A stretch of 64,000 nucleotides of DNA, taken from Hymenobacter plasmatis (GTDB taxonomy: Bacteria > Bacteroidota > Bacteroidia > Cytophagales > Hymenobacteraceae). The notes under the pieces were generated by a model that was not told the DNA's origin, searched no databases, and was given only the letters and a program-made list of their open reading frames with translations. The stretch covers positions 62,001 through 126,000 of the forward strand of contig NZ_JAJFAW010000014.1 in NCBI RefSeq assembly GCF_020711255.1, given 5' to 3'. Shown here one piece after another: positions 17,839 to 27,734 of this stretch. The translations under genes and the position numbers were made by a program. How positions within the stretch are numbered: position 1 is the first letter of the stretch; every line of letters starts with the position of its first letter.

Positions 17839-20643
17839 ATGATACTACGCTTTTCTCTTCCCTACCGCACCGCATTTGGCCAGCGCCTGGCCGTGTGCGG
17901 CTCCCATCCCGATTTGGGCAATTGGCAGCTGGCCACCGCGGCCATCATGCTCTACGACGAAGCCACGGGCTGCTGGAGCTATGAGCTGACCGTGGGCGAT
18001 GCGGCAGCCGAACAAGTGCTTACCTATAAATATGCCTTGCTCGACGCCAACACCGGCAGCCAGACTTGGGAATTCGGTCCCAACCGCAGCATCGCCTACG
18101 ATGCTTCCCGCGCGCCGCGCTTGCAGCTGGCCGATTACTGGCGCTCCCCGTCCCAACCCGAAAATGAGCTGTTCACGGCTGCCTTCACCAAGGCCCTGTT
18201 TCGGCGGCCCGCCTCAACAACCAGCGCTGCGGCCCCAACCAACAATGGGAAAAAAGCCAAATCCGGCAAAGCCGTGACCGAAGCGCCGGTAGCTACCCCA
18301 GCGGCTACTTCCGTGGCCGCCCCCGGCGCTGGCCAAACCCTGTTTCGCCTGATGGCGCCGCGTGTGCCGCCACAGTACGGCCTGTGCATCCTCGGCTCCG
18401 ACCCGGCCCTGGGCGCCTGGGACAACACCAAAGGCCTCGTGCTGTCGGATAAGGATTTCCCGACCTGGGCCGGCACCATCACGCTGCAAAACCCCACCGA
18501 GGACTGCCAGTACAAATACGCCATCTGGGATGCGCAGGCCGGCCACGCCCTGGACATGGAGGGCGGCGAAAACCGTGTGATTCCCGCCACCACCAACCGC
18601 ACCGCGGCCCGGGTTTTCAATGACGAAGCTTACCGCTACCCGGATGCGTGGCGTGGTGCCGGGGTAGCCCTGCCCGTATTTGCCATGCGCAGCGAAAACG
18701 GCTTCGGCGTGGGCGAATTCGCCGACCTGAAGCTGCTCACCGATTGGGCCGTGCAAACCGGCCTGAAGCTGGTGCAGATTCTGCCCATCAACGACACCAC
18801 GGCCACCCACACATGGGTCGATTCCTACCCGTACGCCGCCATTTCGGTGTTTGCCCTGCATCCGCAGTTCATCCACCTCGAAGGCATCGCGACTCTCAAG
18901 GACAAGAAAGCCGCCAGCGAAATGGCCCAGCTCAAGCAGGAGCTGAACGCCAAAGACTTCGTGGACTACGAGCCGGTGATGAACGCCAAGTGGAAGTTTC
19001 TCAAGCTGCTCTACCAGCAGGAGAAAAAGACATTCCTGGCCAACCCCGACTACCGCGAGTTCCTGAGCAGCCAAGCCGATTGGCTGGTGCCCTACGCCGC
19101 CTTCTCGGCCCTGCGCGACCGGTTCGGTACCGCCGACTTCCAGCAGTGGCCCACCGAGTTCCGCACCCCGCAAAACTTAGCTCAACTCACTGCCGAAACC
19201 GCTTCTGACTACGACGAGTACGGCCTGTTCTTCTTCACGCAGTTCCATCTCGACAAGCAGCTGCGCGAGGCCGTGAACTACGCCCGCAGCCGCGGCGTGG
19301 TGCTGAAGGGCGACCTGCCCATCGGCATCTACCGCCACTCCGTAGACGCCTGGACCCAGCCCAAGCTCTACCACATGGACCGCCAGGCCGGCGCCCCGCC
19401 GGACGATTTCTCCACCACCGGCCAGAACTGGCGCTTCCCCACCTACAACTGGGAGCGCATGGCCCTGGACGGCTACAAGTGGTGGAAGCAGCGCATGGGC
19501 CACCTCGCCCGCTACTTCGATACCCTGCGCATCGACCACATTCTGGGCTTCTTCCGCATCTGGGAAATGCCCATTGAATCGGTGGAGGGCTTGTTGGGCC
19601 ATTTCTCGCCGGCCTTGCCGCTGCACCGCCATGAGATTCAGCGCCGCTTGGGTTGGTTTGACTACAGCCGCCTGTGCGAGCCGTACATCCGCTGGCACAT
19701 GCTTCAGGATATCTTCCAGGGCGAGGCCCAGTCGGTGTTCGATGAGTACATGTACGACGCCAGCTATGGCCGCATCCACCTGAAGGAGGCCGTGGACACC
19801 CAGCGTAAGATTGAGGCCTACATTGCCCAGAAGCTGGCCGTCGCGCCCGAGCACGCCGACTACTTTGCCTGGCTGCAGAAGGGCTTGTTCCAGCTGGTGA
19901 ATGAGGTGTTGTTTGTGCCCGCCGGCGATGACTTCTACCACCCACGCATCACCCTCAACAAGAGCTACTCGTTCCGCGAGCTCGACACCGACGAAGACCG
20001 CCGCCGCCTCTACGACGACATCTACGTCGACTTCTTCTTCCGCCGCCACGAAGAGTTCTGGCGCCAGCAGGGCCTCGTGAAGCTGCCGCCCGTGCGCTAC
20101 GCCACCGACATGCTCATCTGCGGCGAAGACCTCGGCATGGTGCCAGCCTCCGTGCCCGGCGTGATGAAGGAGCTTGGCATCCTGGGCCTGAACATCCAGC
20201 GCATGCCCTCCAACCCCGAAACCGAGTTCGGCCACCCCGACACCGCCGCTTACCTGAGCGTTGTCACGACCAGCAGCCACGACATGAGCACCATCCGCGG
20301 CTGGTGGGAAGAAGACCGGGTGCGTACCCAGCGCTTCTTCGAAACCATCTTGGGTCACTGGCGCGAAGTGGCGCCCTTCTACTGCGAGCCTTGGGTAGCG
20401 CGCGAAATTGTGGTGCAGCACCTGCACTCGCCCGCCATGTGGGCCATCTTCCCGCTGCAGGACCTGCTGGCCATGGACCGCAACCTGCGCCGCGCCAACC
20501 CGCACGACGAGCAAATCAACGTGCCCAGCAACCCCACCCACTTCTGGAAATACCGTCTGCACCTGCCCTTGGAGGAGCTGGTTGACGCCGTGGGCTTCAA
20601 CGAGCCGCTGCAGGCGCTGGTAACAGCCAGCGGCCGCAGCTGA
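17839..20643 (+). CDS. malQ: 4-alpha-glucanotransferase with two N-terminal CBM20 domains
   Basis: 934 residues from ATG 17839 (MILRFSLPYRT); an in-frame ATG at 17776 adds a poor leader. Residues ~1-105 and ~155-265 each look like a CBM20 starch-binding domain (GSHPDLGNW and GSDPALGAWD motifs), separated by an Ala/Thr/Lys-rich linker. From ~270 the protein is a GH77 amylomaltase: LRIDHILGFFRIWEMP carries the nucleophile Asp near 565, ICGEDLGMVP the acid/base Glu near 761, and SSHDMSTIRGWW the third carboxylate near 814. The reaction is transfer of alpha-1,4-glucan segments in maltodextrin or glycogen metabolism. No signal peptide, so cytoplasmic. This CBM-bearing type (plant DPE2-like) is known in bacteria. 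A terminator follows. Confidence 0.93.
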   Translation: MILRFSLPYRTAFGQRLAVCGSHPDLGNWQLATAAIMLYDEATGCWSYELTVGDAAAEQVLTYKYALLDANTGSQTWEFGPNRSIAYDASRAPRLQLADYWRSPSQPENELFTAAFTKALFRRPASTTSAAAPTNNGKKAKSGKAVTEAPVATPAATSVAAPGAGQTLFRLMAPRVPPQYGLCILGSDPALGAWDNTKGLVLSDKDFPTWAGTITLQNPTEDCQYKYAIWDAQAGHALDMEGGENRVIPATTNRTAARVFNDEAYRYPDAWRGAGVALPVFAMRSENGFGVGEFADLKLLTDWAVQTGLKLVQILPINDTTATHTWVDSYPYAAISVFALHPQFIHLEGIATLKDKKAASEMAQLKQELNAKDFVDYEPVMNAKWKFLKLLYQQEKKTFLANPDYREFLSSQADWLVPYAAFSALRDRFGTADFQQWPTEFRTPQNLAQLTAETASDYDEYGLFFFTQFHLDKQLREAVNYARSRGVVLKGDLPIGIYRHSVDAWTQPKLYHMDRQAGAPPDDFSTTGQNWRFPTYNWERMALDGYKWWKQRMGHLARYFDTLRIDHILGFFRIWEMPIESVEGLLGHFSPALPLHRHEIQRRLGWFDYSRLCEPYIRWHMLQDIFQGEAQSVFDEYMYDASYGRIHLKEAVDTQRKIEAYIAQKLAVAPEHADYFAWLQKGLFQLVNEVLFVPAGDDFYHPRITLNKSYSFRELDTDEDRRRLYDDIYVDFFFRRHEEFWRQQGLVKLPPVRYATDMLICGEDLGMVPASVPGVMKELGILGLNIQRMPSNPETEFGHPDTAAYLSVVTTSSHDMSTIRGWWEEDRVRTQRFFETILGHWREVAPFYCEPWVAREIVVQHLHSPAMWAIFPLQDLLAMDRNLRRANPHDEQINVPSNPTHFWKYRLHLPLEELVDAVGFNEPLQALVTASGRS

Positions 20644-20676
20644 TTAGCTCAATATTCCTTTAAGCTTACCTATATG

Positions 20677-20710
20677 AACGGCCCCGCATAAGCGGGGCCG
20701 TTTTTGTTTT
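20677..20710 (+). terminator. Rho-independent terminator after malQ
   Basis: AACGGCCCCGC-ATAA-GCGGGGCCGTT hairpin followed by a T-rich run (TTTTTGTTTT), 34 bp past the malQ stop codon. Confidence 0.9.
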
Positions 20711-20989
20711 AAGGCCTAAAGCATCAGCTGATTCAGTTGCGAAAATGCAGGGGTTGCCGAAAACGCCAAATCACTTAGGGGATACAATTAATCATTCGGC
20801 CAGAAAAAGTGGCAACTCGGCCAGAAGCTCAATAATCGAAATCCTATATAAAATACGTTTGTGCCCAGTTTAAAGCAAGTATAAGCTCAGCAATTAGATG
20901 CTTTTAATGCTTAGTGAGTGCTGTTTGTCTTTTTAGTTGAATAAGCTGCTTTTGTAATCATTTGCTTTTTTTTACCTCTAAAAGTTTTT
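20711..20989. promoter_or_regulatory. Upstream region of the T9SS-exported repeat protein, with paired direct repeats
   Basis: AT-rich leader of the next gene. TCGGCCAGAA occurs at 20796-20805 and 20817-20826, exactly 21 bp apart, a candidate tandem operator. The second copy abuts a TTGAGCT motif in reverse orientation (20826-20832). No clean TAnnTTTG promoter box was found. No gene is seen. Confidence 0.4.
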
Positions 20990-23900
20990 ATGAAATTTTC
21001 TTTACCCTTTTGGTACACCTTCCTTGCTCTGCTACCCTTAGGAATTCGGGCGCAAGTGCCGTTACTTGAATTGAACGAAAGCACTCCCAAGGTTGGCACA
21101 GCTGATTTGCGTAAGCGTGAAGTAGCGTTCAAGCAGTTAAGTACGGCTGCGGCCGCGAGGGCTACGGCGGCTTGTACTAACACCACGACGCTTAATTTCT
21201 CTCAGCGGCAGCTGAATGAAGATTGGAAGAACCATTCCCCGGTCAACGCCGGTGCGGCGAATACTAACACGACAATTACGACGGCTGGCTCTTACATAGA
21301 GCCAGTAGGCGGAGCCGAAACCTTTTTGTACGTAGGTAACAATGGCGGCACGCTAAATGGCCAGCCGTTGTTTTGGGGCGCCGATTATACCAGCTCGCAA
21401 AATGCGACCACGCAGATTACATACTCTTTCAACCGTCCGGTCAACAACTTCTCGCTCCACATTCAGGACATCGATTTGGGAGCAGGAGCATCGGGATGGG
21501 TTGATGTTGTAACCCTCGCTGCTTCCCAGGCCAATGGCGTTGTCCTGAACTTATCATCGGCTTCCGATGCCACGTTCACCAATGACGCAGCTTATACATC
21601 TATAAGCGGCAACAGAATCACTGGCATCAGGAATAATGTGGCTAACTCCGAACTCGCCTCGGTTACCATCACTTTTAATAAGCCCATTACCTCCTTCCAG
21701 ATTACCTATCAAAACACCGTCAATCTGACAAATCCCGGGGGCCAGTTCATCGGAATTGATTACATGAGCTGGTGTACGCAAGCCAACGTGGCAACCACGC
21801 TTACGGGCCCCGCCCGTGCCGTGGTAGGAACGCAGGTGGTTTACACTGCCACCACTACGGCATCCGGCGACTATGATGCCTCCGGCGTTCAGCCGAAGGT
21901 GCAGCTCACTCCTGGCCTGAACACGCAGAGCCCTGTATTTCCAACGGGCAGCAGCTACAACAACGCCACTGGTTTGCTCACCCTGCAAGCTGTTCCGCTA
22001 CTGGCCGTTGGCACCAGCACCACATCCGTCATCAAGTTCAATATGCCCGCCTCTACGGTAACCGGTTCGGCCAGCAGCAGTATTGATACCGACGACGCTG
22101 ACCCGTTGGATAACAACGGTTCCCTTGCGGCCGCCAACGTAACCACTACCACCAATGCGACTCCGACGGCGGCAGCCAAGACGGCCAGCGTTACTGCCAA
22201 CACAACGGTATACTCTGCACTGCCAGCCATGACGGGCACCGATCCGAACAACGACGTGCTCACCTATACGATTGTTGGGTCGAGCATTGCCAGCATCAAC
22301 TTCGGAACCGTCTATTACACCCGCGGTGGGGTGCGGACGGTCCTTGCCGGCACCAGCGATGTGACGCTGACGGCAGCCGAGGCGGCGACCCTGGAGTTTA
22401 AGAATACCAACGGCGCAGCAAATTCCAGCCGTGCCTTCAGCTACTTTGTGTCAGACCCTTACGGCGGCAGCAGCCCTGCGGTAAACTATACCATTGCCAT
22501 CGGCAACCAGCCAGCCGTGTACAGCTCGCCAAACGTTGCTTATGTAGATGGCGCGAATTATCAAAACGAAGTTATTGCTACAGTAACCGACCCGGATGGC
22601 GCTATTGCTACCGCTTCTATAACTGGTGGTACACTGCCAGCTAACTTGCTGTTTAATGCTGCTACGGGTACTTTTTCGCGGGATAACAAAAAAGATATTC
22701 CTGCTGGAATTTACACCTTTACCGTGACCACAACCGGTACCGCAAGTGGTACTACAACCGGGATTAGCGTCACTATCAAGATTATTTCTTCCGATACAGA
22801 AGCCGCCTATTCGACTGGCAACACGTTCAACCGCGACGCCCTCACCAACGGCTCGACGCTGGCTACGGTTACCGACGCCGATGGTCCGCTGACTGGCGCC
22901 ACGCTCACAGGTTCTGCAGCCAGGGGAATGTTATTCAACACGCAAACCGGGCAATTTTCCGTCGGTTCGGACACGGCGCCGTTTGTGGGTACCTATACCT
23001 ACACGGTAAATACGACCGATATAGCAGGCGGCCTCACCACGACGAACGTTACAATCGCCATCCGCGACGATGTGGAAGCTGCTTACACCGCCGTTCAATC
23101 CTATAACCGGGATGCCTTAGCAAACAACACGACGCTGGCCACCGTGACCGACGCCGATGGCGTTGTATCATCGGCTACGTTAGCCGGAGGGGTGTTGCCA
23201 ACGGGCACTGCTCTTAATCCCACCACGGGCGCCTTCAGTGTAAGCGACGCCACGGCTCTTGCCAACGGCAGGTATTCCTTCACCGTGAATACCGTGGACG
23301 TTACGGGTGGCCGAACCACTTCCCTGATAGGAGTCAATTTGTTCGAAACCGAGGCAATATATACTTCTGCCCCGTCCAAGACAGGGGCGTATGCCAATGG
23401 GTATTCGCTGGCTACCGTGACCGATGCGGATGGGAGCATTACCAATGCGGTACTGAGTGGGTCGAGCCTGCCGGCCGGGGTTGGGCTGAATGCTAGCACA
23501 GGTCAGTTCACCGTTACCGACCGTACGCTGTTGCGGTCCGGCACGTACACTGTACAAACCAAAACAACCGACGCTACTGGGGGCATAACCTTGCAAGGCG
23601 TGACAATCAATATTGGGGCGTATCCGCTCCCAGTTGAGCTGACTGCCTTCACGGCTGCCGTAAAAAACCAAGATGCCCAACTTGCCTGGCGCACCGCCTC
23701 CGAAAAGAACAACGACCACTTCGACGTGGAGCGCAGCCTCAACGGCACGGACTTCGCTAAGATTGGCCAGGTGAAGGGCCAAGGCACGAGCTCGGCGGCA
23801 ACGGACTACACGCTGACGGATGCAGGCATCGGCGCCAAGGCCACGGGCGTGGTGTACTACCGCCTGCGGCAGGTAGACGCCGATGGCACCGAGAACTTCT

Positions 23901-24193
23901 CGCCCGTGCGCAGCGTGACGTTTACCAAAGCACTGGCTCCCGCCATTAGCCTGTTCCCCAACCCGGCCACTGCTGCCGGCACCAAGCTCGACCTGACGGC
24001 CCTGCCGGCTGGCGTGTACCAAGTGAGCGTACTCGACGACGCCGGCCGCACCGTGCTGGTTGCAACGCTGAACGCGGGCCTCGCCCACGCCCTGGATTTG
24101 CGCACCATAGCCAGCGGTAGCTATACGCTGCTGGTGCGTGGCCAGAATGGCGGCCAGGTGGTGAACCTGACCAAGCGCCTCATTAAAGAATAA
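20990..24193 (+). CDS. Secreted cadherin-like/Ig-like repeat protein with T9SS type A sorting domain
   Basis: 1067 residues. A clear signal peptide (MKFSLPFWYTFLALLPLGIRAQ) starts the protein. Residues ~60-260 form a beta-rich domain containing FSLHIQDIDLG. A DUF11-like stretch with LDNNGSLAAANV follows (~270-385). From ~500 to ~880 there are about four tandem repeats of ~85 residues, each with a variant of LATVTDADG followed by GTYTYTVNTTD. The C-terminus has the block LPVELTAFTA and VYYRLRQVDADG that usually precedes sorting domains, then FPNPA and a ~75-residue type A sorting domain ending in LTKRLIKE. It is predicted to be exported by T9SS and anchored or released at the surface; adhesion is a guess. 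It is a single-gene unit with its own terminator. Confidence 0.9.
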   Translation: MKFSLPFWYTFLALLPLGIRAQVPLLELNESTPKVGTADLRKREVAFKQLSTAAAARATAACTNTTTLNFSQRQLNEDWKNHSPVNAGAANTNTTITTAGSYIEPVGGAETFLYVGNNGGTLNGQPLFWGADYTSSQNATTQITYSFNRPVNNFSLHIQDIDLGAGASGWVDVVTLAASQANGVVLNLSSASDATFTNDAAYTSISGNRITGIRNNVANSELASVTITFNKPITSFQITYQNTVNLTNPGGQFIGIDYMSWCTQANVATTLTGPARAVVGTQVVYTATTTASGDYDASGVQPKVQLTPGLNTQSPVFPTGSSYNNATGLLTLQAVPLLAVGTSTTSVIKFNMPASTVTGSASSSIDTDDADPLDNNGSLAAANVTTTTNATPTAAAKTASVTANTTVYSALPAMTGTDPNNDVLTYTIVGSSIASINFGTVYYTRGGVRTVLAGTSDVTLTAAEAATLEFKNTNGAANSSRAFSYFVSDPYGGSSPAVNYTIAIGNQPAVYSSPNVAYVDGANYQNEVIATVTDPDGAIATASITGGTLPANLLFNAATGTFSRDNKKDIPAGIYTFTVTTTGTASGTTTGISVTIKIISSDTEAAYSTGNTFNRDALTNGSTLATVTDADGPLTGATLTGSAARGMLFNTQTGQFSVGSDTAPFVGTYTYTVNTTDIAGGLTTTNVTIAIRDDVEAAYTAVQSYNRDALANNTTLATVTDADGVVSSATLAGGVLPTGTALNPTTGAFSVSDATALANGRYSFTVNTVDVTGGRTTSLIGVNLFETEAIYTSAPSKTGAYANGYSLATVTDADGSITNAVLSGSSLPAGVGLNASTGQFTVTDRTLLRSGTYTVQTKTTDATGGITLQGVTINIGAYPLPVELTAFTAAVKNQDAQLAWRTASEKNNDHFDVERSLNGTDFAKIGQVKGQGTSSAATDYTLTDAGIGAKATGVVYYRLRQVDADGTENFSPVRSVTFTKALAPAISLFPNPATAAGTKLDLTALPAGVYQVSVLDDAGRTVLVATLNAGLAHALDLRTIASGSYTLLVRGQNGGQVVNLTKRLIKE

Positions 24194-24219
24194 GACAGCT
24201 GCCGCTACACCGGCAAATG

Positions 24220-24254
24220 AAAAAAGCCCCTCCCGCTTCGGGAGGGGCTTTTTT
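24220..24254 (+). terminator. Rho-independent terminator
   Basis: A-run, then AGCCCCTCCCGCTTCGGGAGGGGCT hairpin with a CTTC-type loop and T-run, 27 bp after the stop of the T9SS cargo gene. The flanking A and T runs would also let it work on the other strand. Confidence 0.93.
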
Positions 24255-24336
24255 GTGCCTTCGTTGAGCTGCCCGACGCAACCTCCTACCCGTGGCGGGG
24301 GTTAAAACGGCTTGGGGCTTGTTTTTTGTCTTTCCG

Positions 24337-25263
24337 ATGCAATTTCAATACGACGTTCTGATTATTGGGGCGGGCAGCGCTGGCCTGTCGGCGGCCCTTA
24401 CGCTGGGGCGTTGCCTGCGCCGGGTGCTGCTGGCCGATGGCGGCCCCCCGCGCAACGAGGCCTCGCCCGGCGTGCACGGCTTTCTCACGCGCGACGGCAT
24501 TCCTCCGGCCGAACTGCTGCGGCTGGGGCAGGAGCAGCTGCGGCAGTACACCACGGTGGAAATGCAGTGCCTGGAAATTAACGAGGTAATCCCGCTGGAA
24601 AAGGGCTTTCGGGCCTCCGGCTGTCTAACCACCGACGATACGCCCGTGAGCATCACGGCCCGGCGGGTGCTGCTGGCCACGGGCGTATTGGACGTGTTGC
24701 CGCCATTGCCGGGGTTCCGGGAGCTGTGGGGGCGGGGGGTGCTGCACTGCCCGTACTGCCACGGGTGGGAGGTGCGCAACCAGCCCCTGGCGGTGTACGG
24801 GCAGGGCCGCATTGTGACGGGCCTGGCGCTGCTGGTGAGCCGCTGGAGCCACGACGTGGTGGTGGTGACCAACGGGCCGGGACACCTGACGCACAATGCC
24901 CGGCGCCGGCTGCGGCGGCAGCACATCAAAATCCGCGAAGAACACATCACGCGCCTCATCGGCTCGGCCACCGACGACCTGGAATGCATTGAGTTTGCCG
25001 ATGGCAGCCAGCTCGAGCGCAAGGCCCTGTTTCTGCACGCCTCCCAGTACCAGCGCAGTACGCTGGCCGAAAAGCTCGGGGCGCGCCATACCAGCAAAGG
25101 CGCCGTGTGGGTCAATTCGGGCATGCAAACCTCGGTGCCGGGCCTGTACGCAGCCGGCGACACCACCCCTGGCGCCCAGCAGGCCCTGCTGGCCGCGGCG
25201 GCCGGCAGCCGGGCCGCCATCGTCATCAACGAAGCCCTTACTCGCGAGGAATGCCCGCGTTGA
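24337..25263 (+). CDS. Thioredoxin-reductase-like FAD/NAD(P) oxidoreductase
   Basis: 308 residues from ATG 24337 (MQFQYDVLIIGAGSAG); a start at 24292 would add 15 unlikely residues. The Rossmann motif GAGSAGLSAA lies at ~10-19, the redox-type motif HCPYCHGWE at ~140-148, a second nucleotide-binding stretch (VYGQGRIVTGLAL) at ~154-166, and the terminal FAD motif LYAAGDTTPG at ~271-280. This matches the CPYCHG subgroup of thioredoxin-reductase-like flavoproteins, which often act on disulfides other than thioredoxin. The second Gly motif is atypical, so NADPH use is uncertain. The stop codon TGA lies inside a GTTGAGCTAA motif. It converges on the patatin gene with a 30-bp gap. Confidence 0.85.
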   Translation: MQFQYDVLIIGAGSAGLSAALTLGRCLRRVLLADGGPPRNEASPGVHGFLTRDGIPPAELLRLGQEQLRQYTTVEMQCLEINEVIPLEKGFRASGCLTTDDTPVSITARRVLLATGVLDVLPPLPGFRELWGRGVLHCPYCHGWEVRNQPLAVYGQGRIVTGLALLVSRWSHDVVVVTNGPGHLTHNARRRLRRQHIKIREEHITRLIGSATDDLECIEFADGSQLERKALFLHASQYQRSTLAEKLGARHTSKGAVWVNSGMQTSVPGLYAAGDTTPGAQQALLAAAAGSRAAIVINEALTREECPR

Positions 25264-25293
25264 GCTAAATAAGGGCCGCCAAAGCCCTCAGGC

Positions 25294-27609
25294 TTATTCC
25301 AGGGCCCGGCTGCGGAAGAGCAGGTAGCCCAGGTGCCCGTACACGCTGAAGCGGCGGGCGGGGTCGTCGTAAAACAGCGCGTGCAGAGCCAGCGGGCCCA
25401 CCGGCGTTTGGAACACGAGGCCCGTGCTGGCCGTGAGGCGGGGGCGCTCGAAGCTGCCGAGCCGGACGGCGCGCTGGTTTTCGTCCTGCCGCAGGGGCTT
25501 GTAGTTCACGTGGGTAAACACTTCGTTGCGCCATTCGAGCTTGCCCAGGAAGGGCATGGTGTAGCGCAGGCCCACGGCCGCGTAGCGCGGCGAGCGGTAG
25601 TTGTCCATAAATGAAGTGCGCGAGTCGGGCAGGGGCGCAAATACTGGCGCCGTGGTGATGCTGGAGCGGTAGTTAGCAAATGTGCCCTGGCCGCTAATTA
25701 CCACTTCGCCGTAGTAGCCCCAGGCGTGCTTGTCGCCCTTCAGGGGGAAGTATTTCTCGAGCGTGCCGCGAACCTGCACCCACTGGTGGTTTTGCGAGAA
25801 GCCGGGCAGAATGGAGGTGTCGCCCTGCTTGTAGTCTTCGGAGCCACTCACGCCGCGCACCGTGAACACGGCGCGCTTGCCGCTGGTAGCATACTGCTTG
25901 CGGTTGAGAGAGTTGCGGGCAAACTGCACGGCTACCGTACCGCCCCGGAAGTTAGTTTTGTCGAGCTTGGTGGTGCTGGATATTTCAGACACGTTGGCGT
26001 AGTCGTCGCTCAGGTAGAAGGCGCCCACATCGAGCAGAATCCGGCTGCGGTAGTTGGGGCTGATGCCTACTTGCGCGCCCACTTTGGTGTCCTGCTGGCG
26101 CACCTGGGTACTCAGCACGTCGCGGCCCAGCAAGCCGCTGGTGTTCTGGTAGTCCCAGCGGTTGTAGGTGGCGGTGGGTTCCACGTAAAAGGGCAGCCGG
26201 CCGGGCACGTTGATGCGGAAGCTGCCCTGCGCGCCGTTGTAAAAGCGGCCCAGGCTCACGTTGGCCGTGGCCGAGTACAGTAGCCGGCGAAGGTAGCGGT
26301 ACTCTACGCCCACGTAGAGGTTGTCGAGCGGCCGGTTGCTCAGCACAAAGCCCGCTTCGGCGGTCACGTTGTTGTTCTGGCGGGCGTCCACGCTCATCAC
26401 GTAGCCTTTCTGGGCGGGGTCGTACTTGATGCGCGGGTAGATGTTGCGGAAAAAGTCGTCCGACGCCAGCCGGAAGTAGCCCTCTTCCAGGTCGTCGATG
26501 GTGTAGTTGCGGCCCGCGGAGCGACGGAAGAACTGCTGCGCGTAGCTGTTCTGGTCGGGCCGTAGGCCTTGCACCCGCACCTGCACAAAGTTGGGCTCGG
26601 GCGCGCCGGCCTGGAAGGCCTGCCGGCGCTTCTGCAGCTCCAGCGTGTCCACGCGCCGCGTGATGCGTTTCTTGAGCAACTCCAGCTGGCGCTGGGCGGC
26701 GGTGTCGCCTTTGGCAATCAAGTCGTGCACCCGGTCAAAATCGGTGCCGCCGAACCCTTCCAGGTCGGGCTGGATGAACACGCCGTTTTTGCCCACGCTC
26801 AGGGTATCGGCCACGTTGGCGCCTAGGAAAAGCAGCGTGCCGGTGAGCAGCGCGTCGTCGTTCTTGAAGGGGTATTTCTTGTACGCCACGTCGCCCACGT
26901 TCACGCCGATGATGACGTCCGGGGCGAATTCCTTGCGCATCACATCGGTGGGAAAATTGTTGTAGATGCCGCCGTCGAAGAGGTAGCGCCCGTCGGGGTT
27001 GCGGATGGGGCGGAAGGCCAGCGGCACGGTCATGGAGTTGCGCACGGCATCGGCCAGCGAGCCGCTTTTCTGGATTACCTGCTTGCGGGTGAACACCTCC
27101 GCCGCCAGGCAGCGGAAGGGCACAAACAACTTGTCGAAATCGTAGTTGGCCTGCGCGGCGGCTGGGGCCAGCGTGCGGGCCAGGGCAAAGTTGAGGTTGA
27201 GGTCGTTCACCAGGTTGGTGCTGATGCGCGCCTTGAACGTGGAGTCCAGCGCCACACCCACCCGCAGGGCCGAGGGCGAGGGCTCGGCGGTGAGGTAGTT
27301 GAAGGTCTTGTCCTCGGTGGGCTTGCCGCTCACCCAGTTCTGAAATTCCGGCGTGAGCATCAGCTGCTCCATTTCGCGCGGCGAGTACCCCGCCGCATAC
27401 AGCGCCCCCACAATGGAGCCCATGCTGGTGCCAATAATATAGTCGATGGGGATGCCGTTCTCCTCCAGTACTTTAAGCACGCCCACGTGGGCCAGTCCTT
27501 TGGCGCCTCCGCCGCTCAGCACCACGCCCACCCGCTGGGCCGAGGCCCCAAAAGGCAGCAGGCAGACCAGCCCTAAAAGCGCAACAATGCGCGGTATCAT
27601 TTTTTGCAT
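25294..27609 (-). CDS. Patatin-like phospholipase fused to an Omp85-type barrel
   Basis: 771 residues. Signal peptide MQKMIPRIVALLGLVCLLPFGASAQ, then a patatin domain: oxyanion motif SGGGAKG near 31-37, nucleophile motif GTSMGS near 60, and catalytic DGG near 212. Residues ~335-410 look like one POTRA module, and ~420-771 form a BamA/surface-antigen beta-barrel. The order of signal, lipase, POTRA, barrel is that of type Vd autotransporters such as PlpD and FplA, and is common in Bacteroidota. A surface-exposed or periplasmic phospholipase is inferred; whether the lipase domain is released cannot be told. All catalytic residues are present. Confidence 0.9.
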   Translation of the reverse strand: MQKMIPRIVALLGLVCLLPFGASAQRVGVVLSGGGAKGLAHVGVLKVLEENGIPIDYIIGTSMGSIVGALYAAGYSPREMEQLMLTPEFQNWVSGKPTEDKTFNYLTAEPSPSALRVGVALDSTFKARISTNLVNDLNLNFALARTLAPAAAQANYDFDKLFVPFRCLAAEVFTRKQVIQKSGSLADAVRNSMTVPLAFRPIRNPDGRYLFDGGIYNNFPTDVMRKEFAPDVIIGVNVGDVAYKKYPFKNDDALLTGTLLFLGANVADTLSVGKNGVFIQPDLEGFGGTDFDRVHDLIAKGDTAAQRQLELLKKRITRRVDTLELQKRRQAFQAGAPEPNFVQVRVQGLRPDQNSYAQQFFRRSAGRNYTIDDLEEGYFRLASDDFFRNIYPRIKYDPAQKGYVMSVDARQNNNVTAEAGFVLSNRPLDNLYVGVEYRYLRRLLYSATANVSLGRFYNGAQGSFRINVPGRLPFYVEPTATYNRWDYQNTSGLLGRDVLSTQVRQQDTKVGAQVGISPNYRSRILLDVGAFYLSDDYANVSEISSTTKLDKTNFRGGTVAVQFARNSLNRKQYATSGKRAVFTVRGVSGSEDYKQGDTSILPGFSQNHQWVQVRGTLEKYFPLKGDKHAWGYYGEVVISGQGTFANYRSSITTAPVFAPLPDSRTSFMDNYRSPRYAAVGLRYTMPFLGKLEWRNEVFTHVNYKPLRQDENQRAVRLGSFERPRLTASTGLVFQTPVGPLALHALFYDDPARRFSVYGHLGYLLFRSRALE

Positions 27610-27734
27610 AAATCTAAGTTACTGTGCTTTTAAACAAAGCAGTCTTCTCTACGCCTCCGGTGCGGGGCGGGTTGTTGGGTGCGGGCCAGGCAAAGGGCCT
27701 GGACTAGCGTGCCAGCGGGGTCAGTAGCTGCCCG

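Noticed and set aside
19177-20562. 461-codon minus-strand frame inside malQ
   Set aside because: Antisense shadow; malQ has intact catalytic motifs on the plus strand over the same bases.
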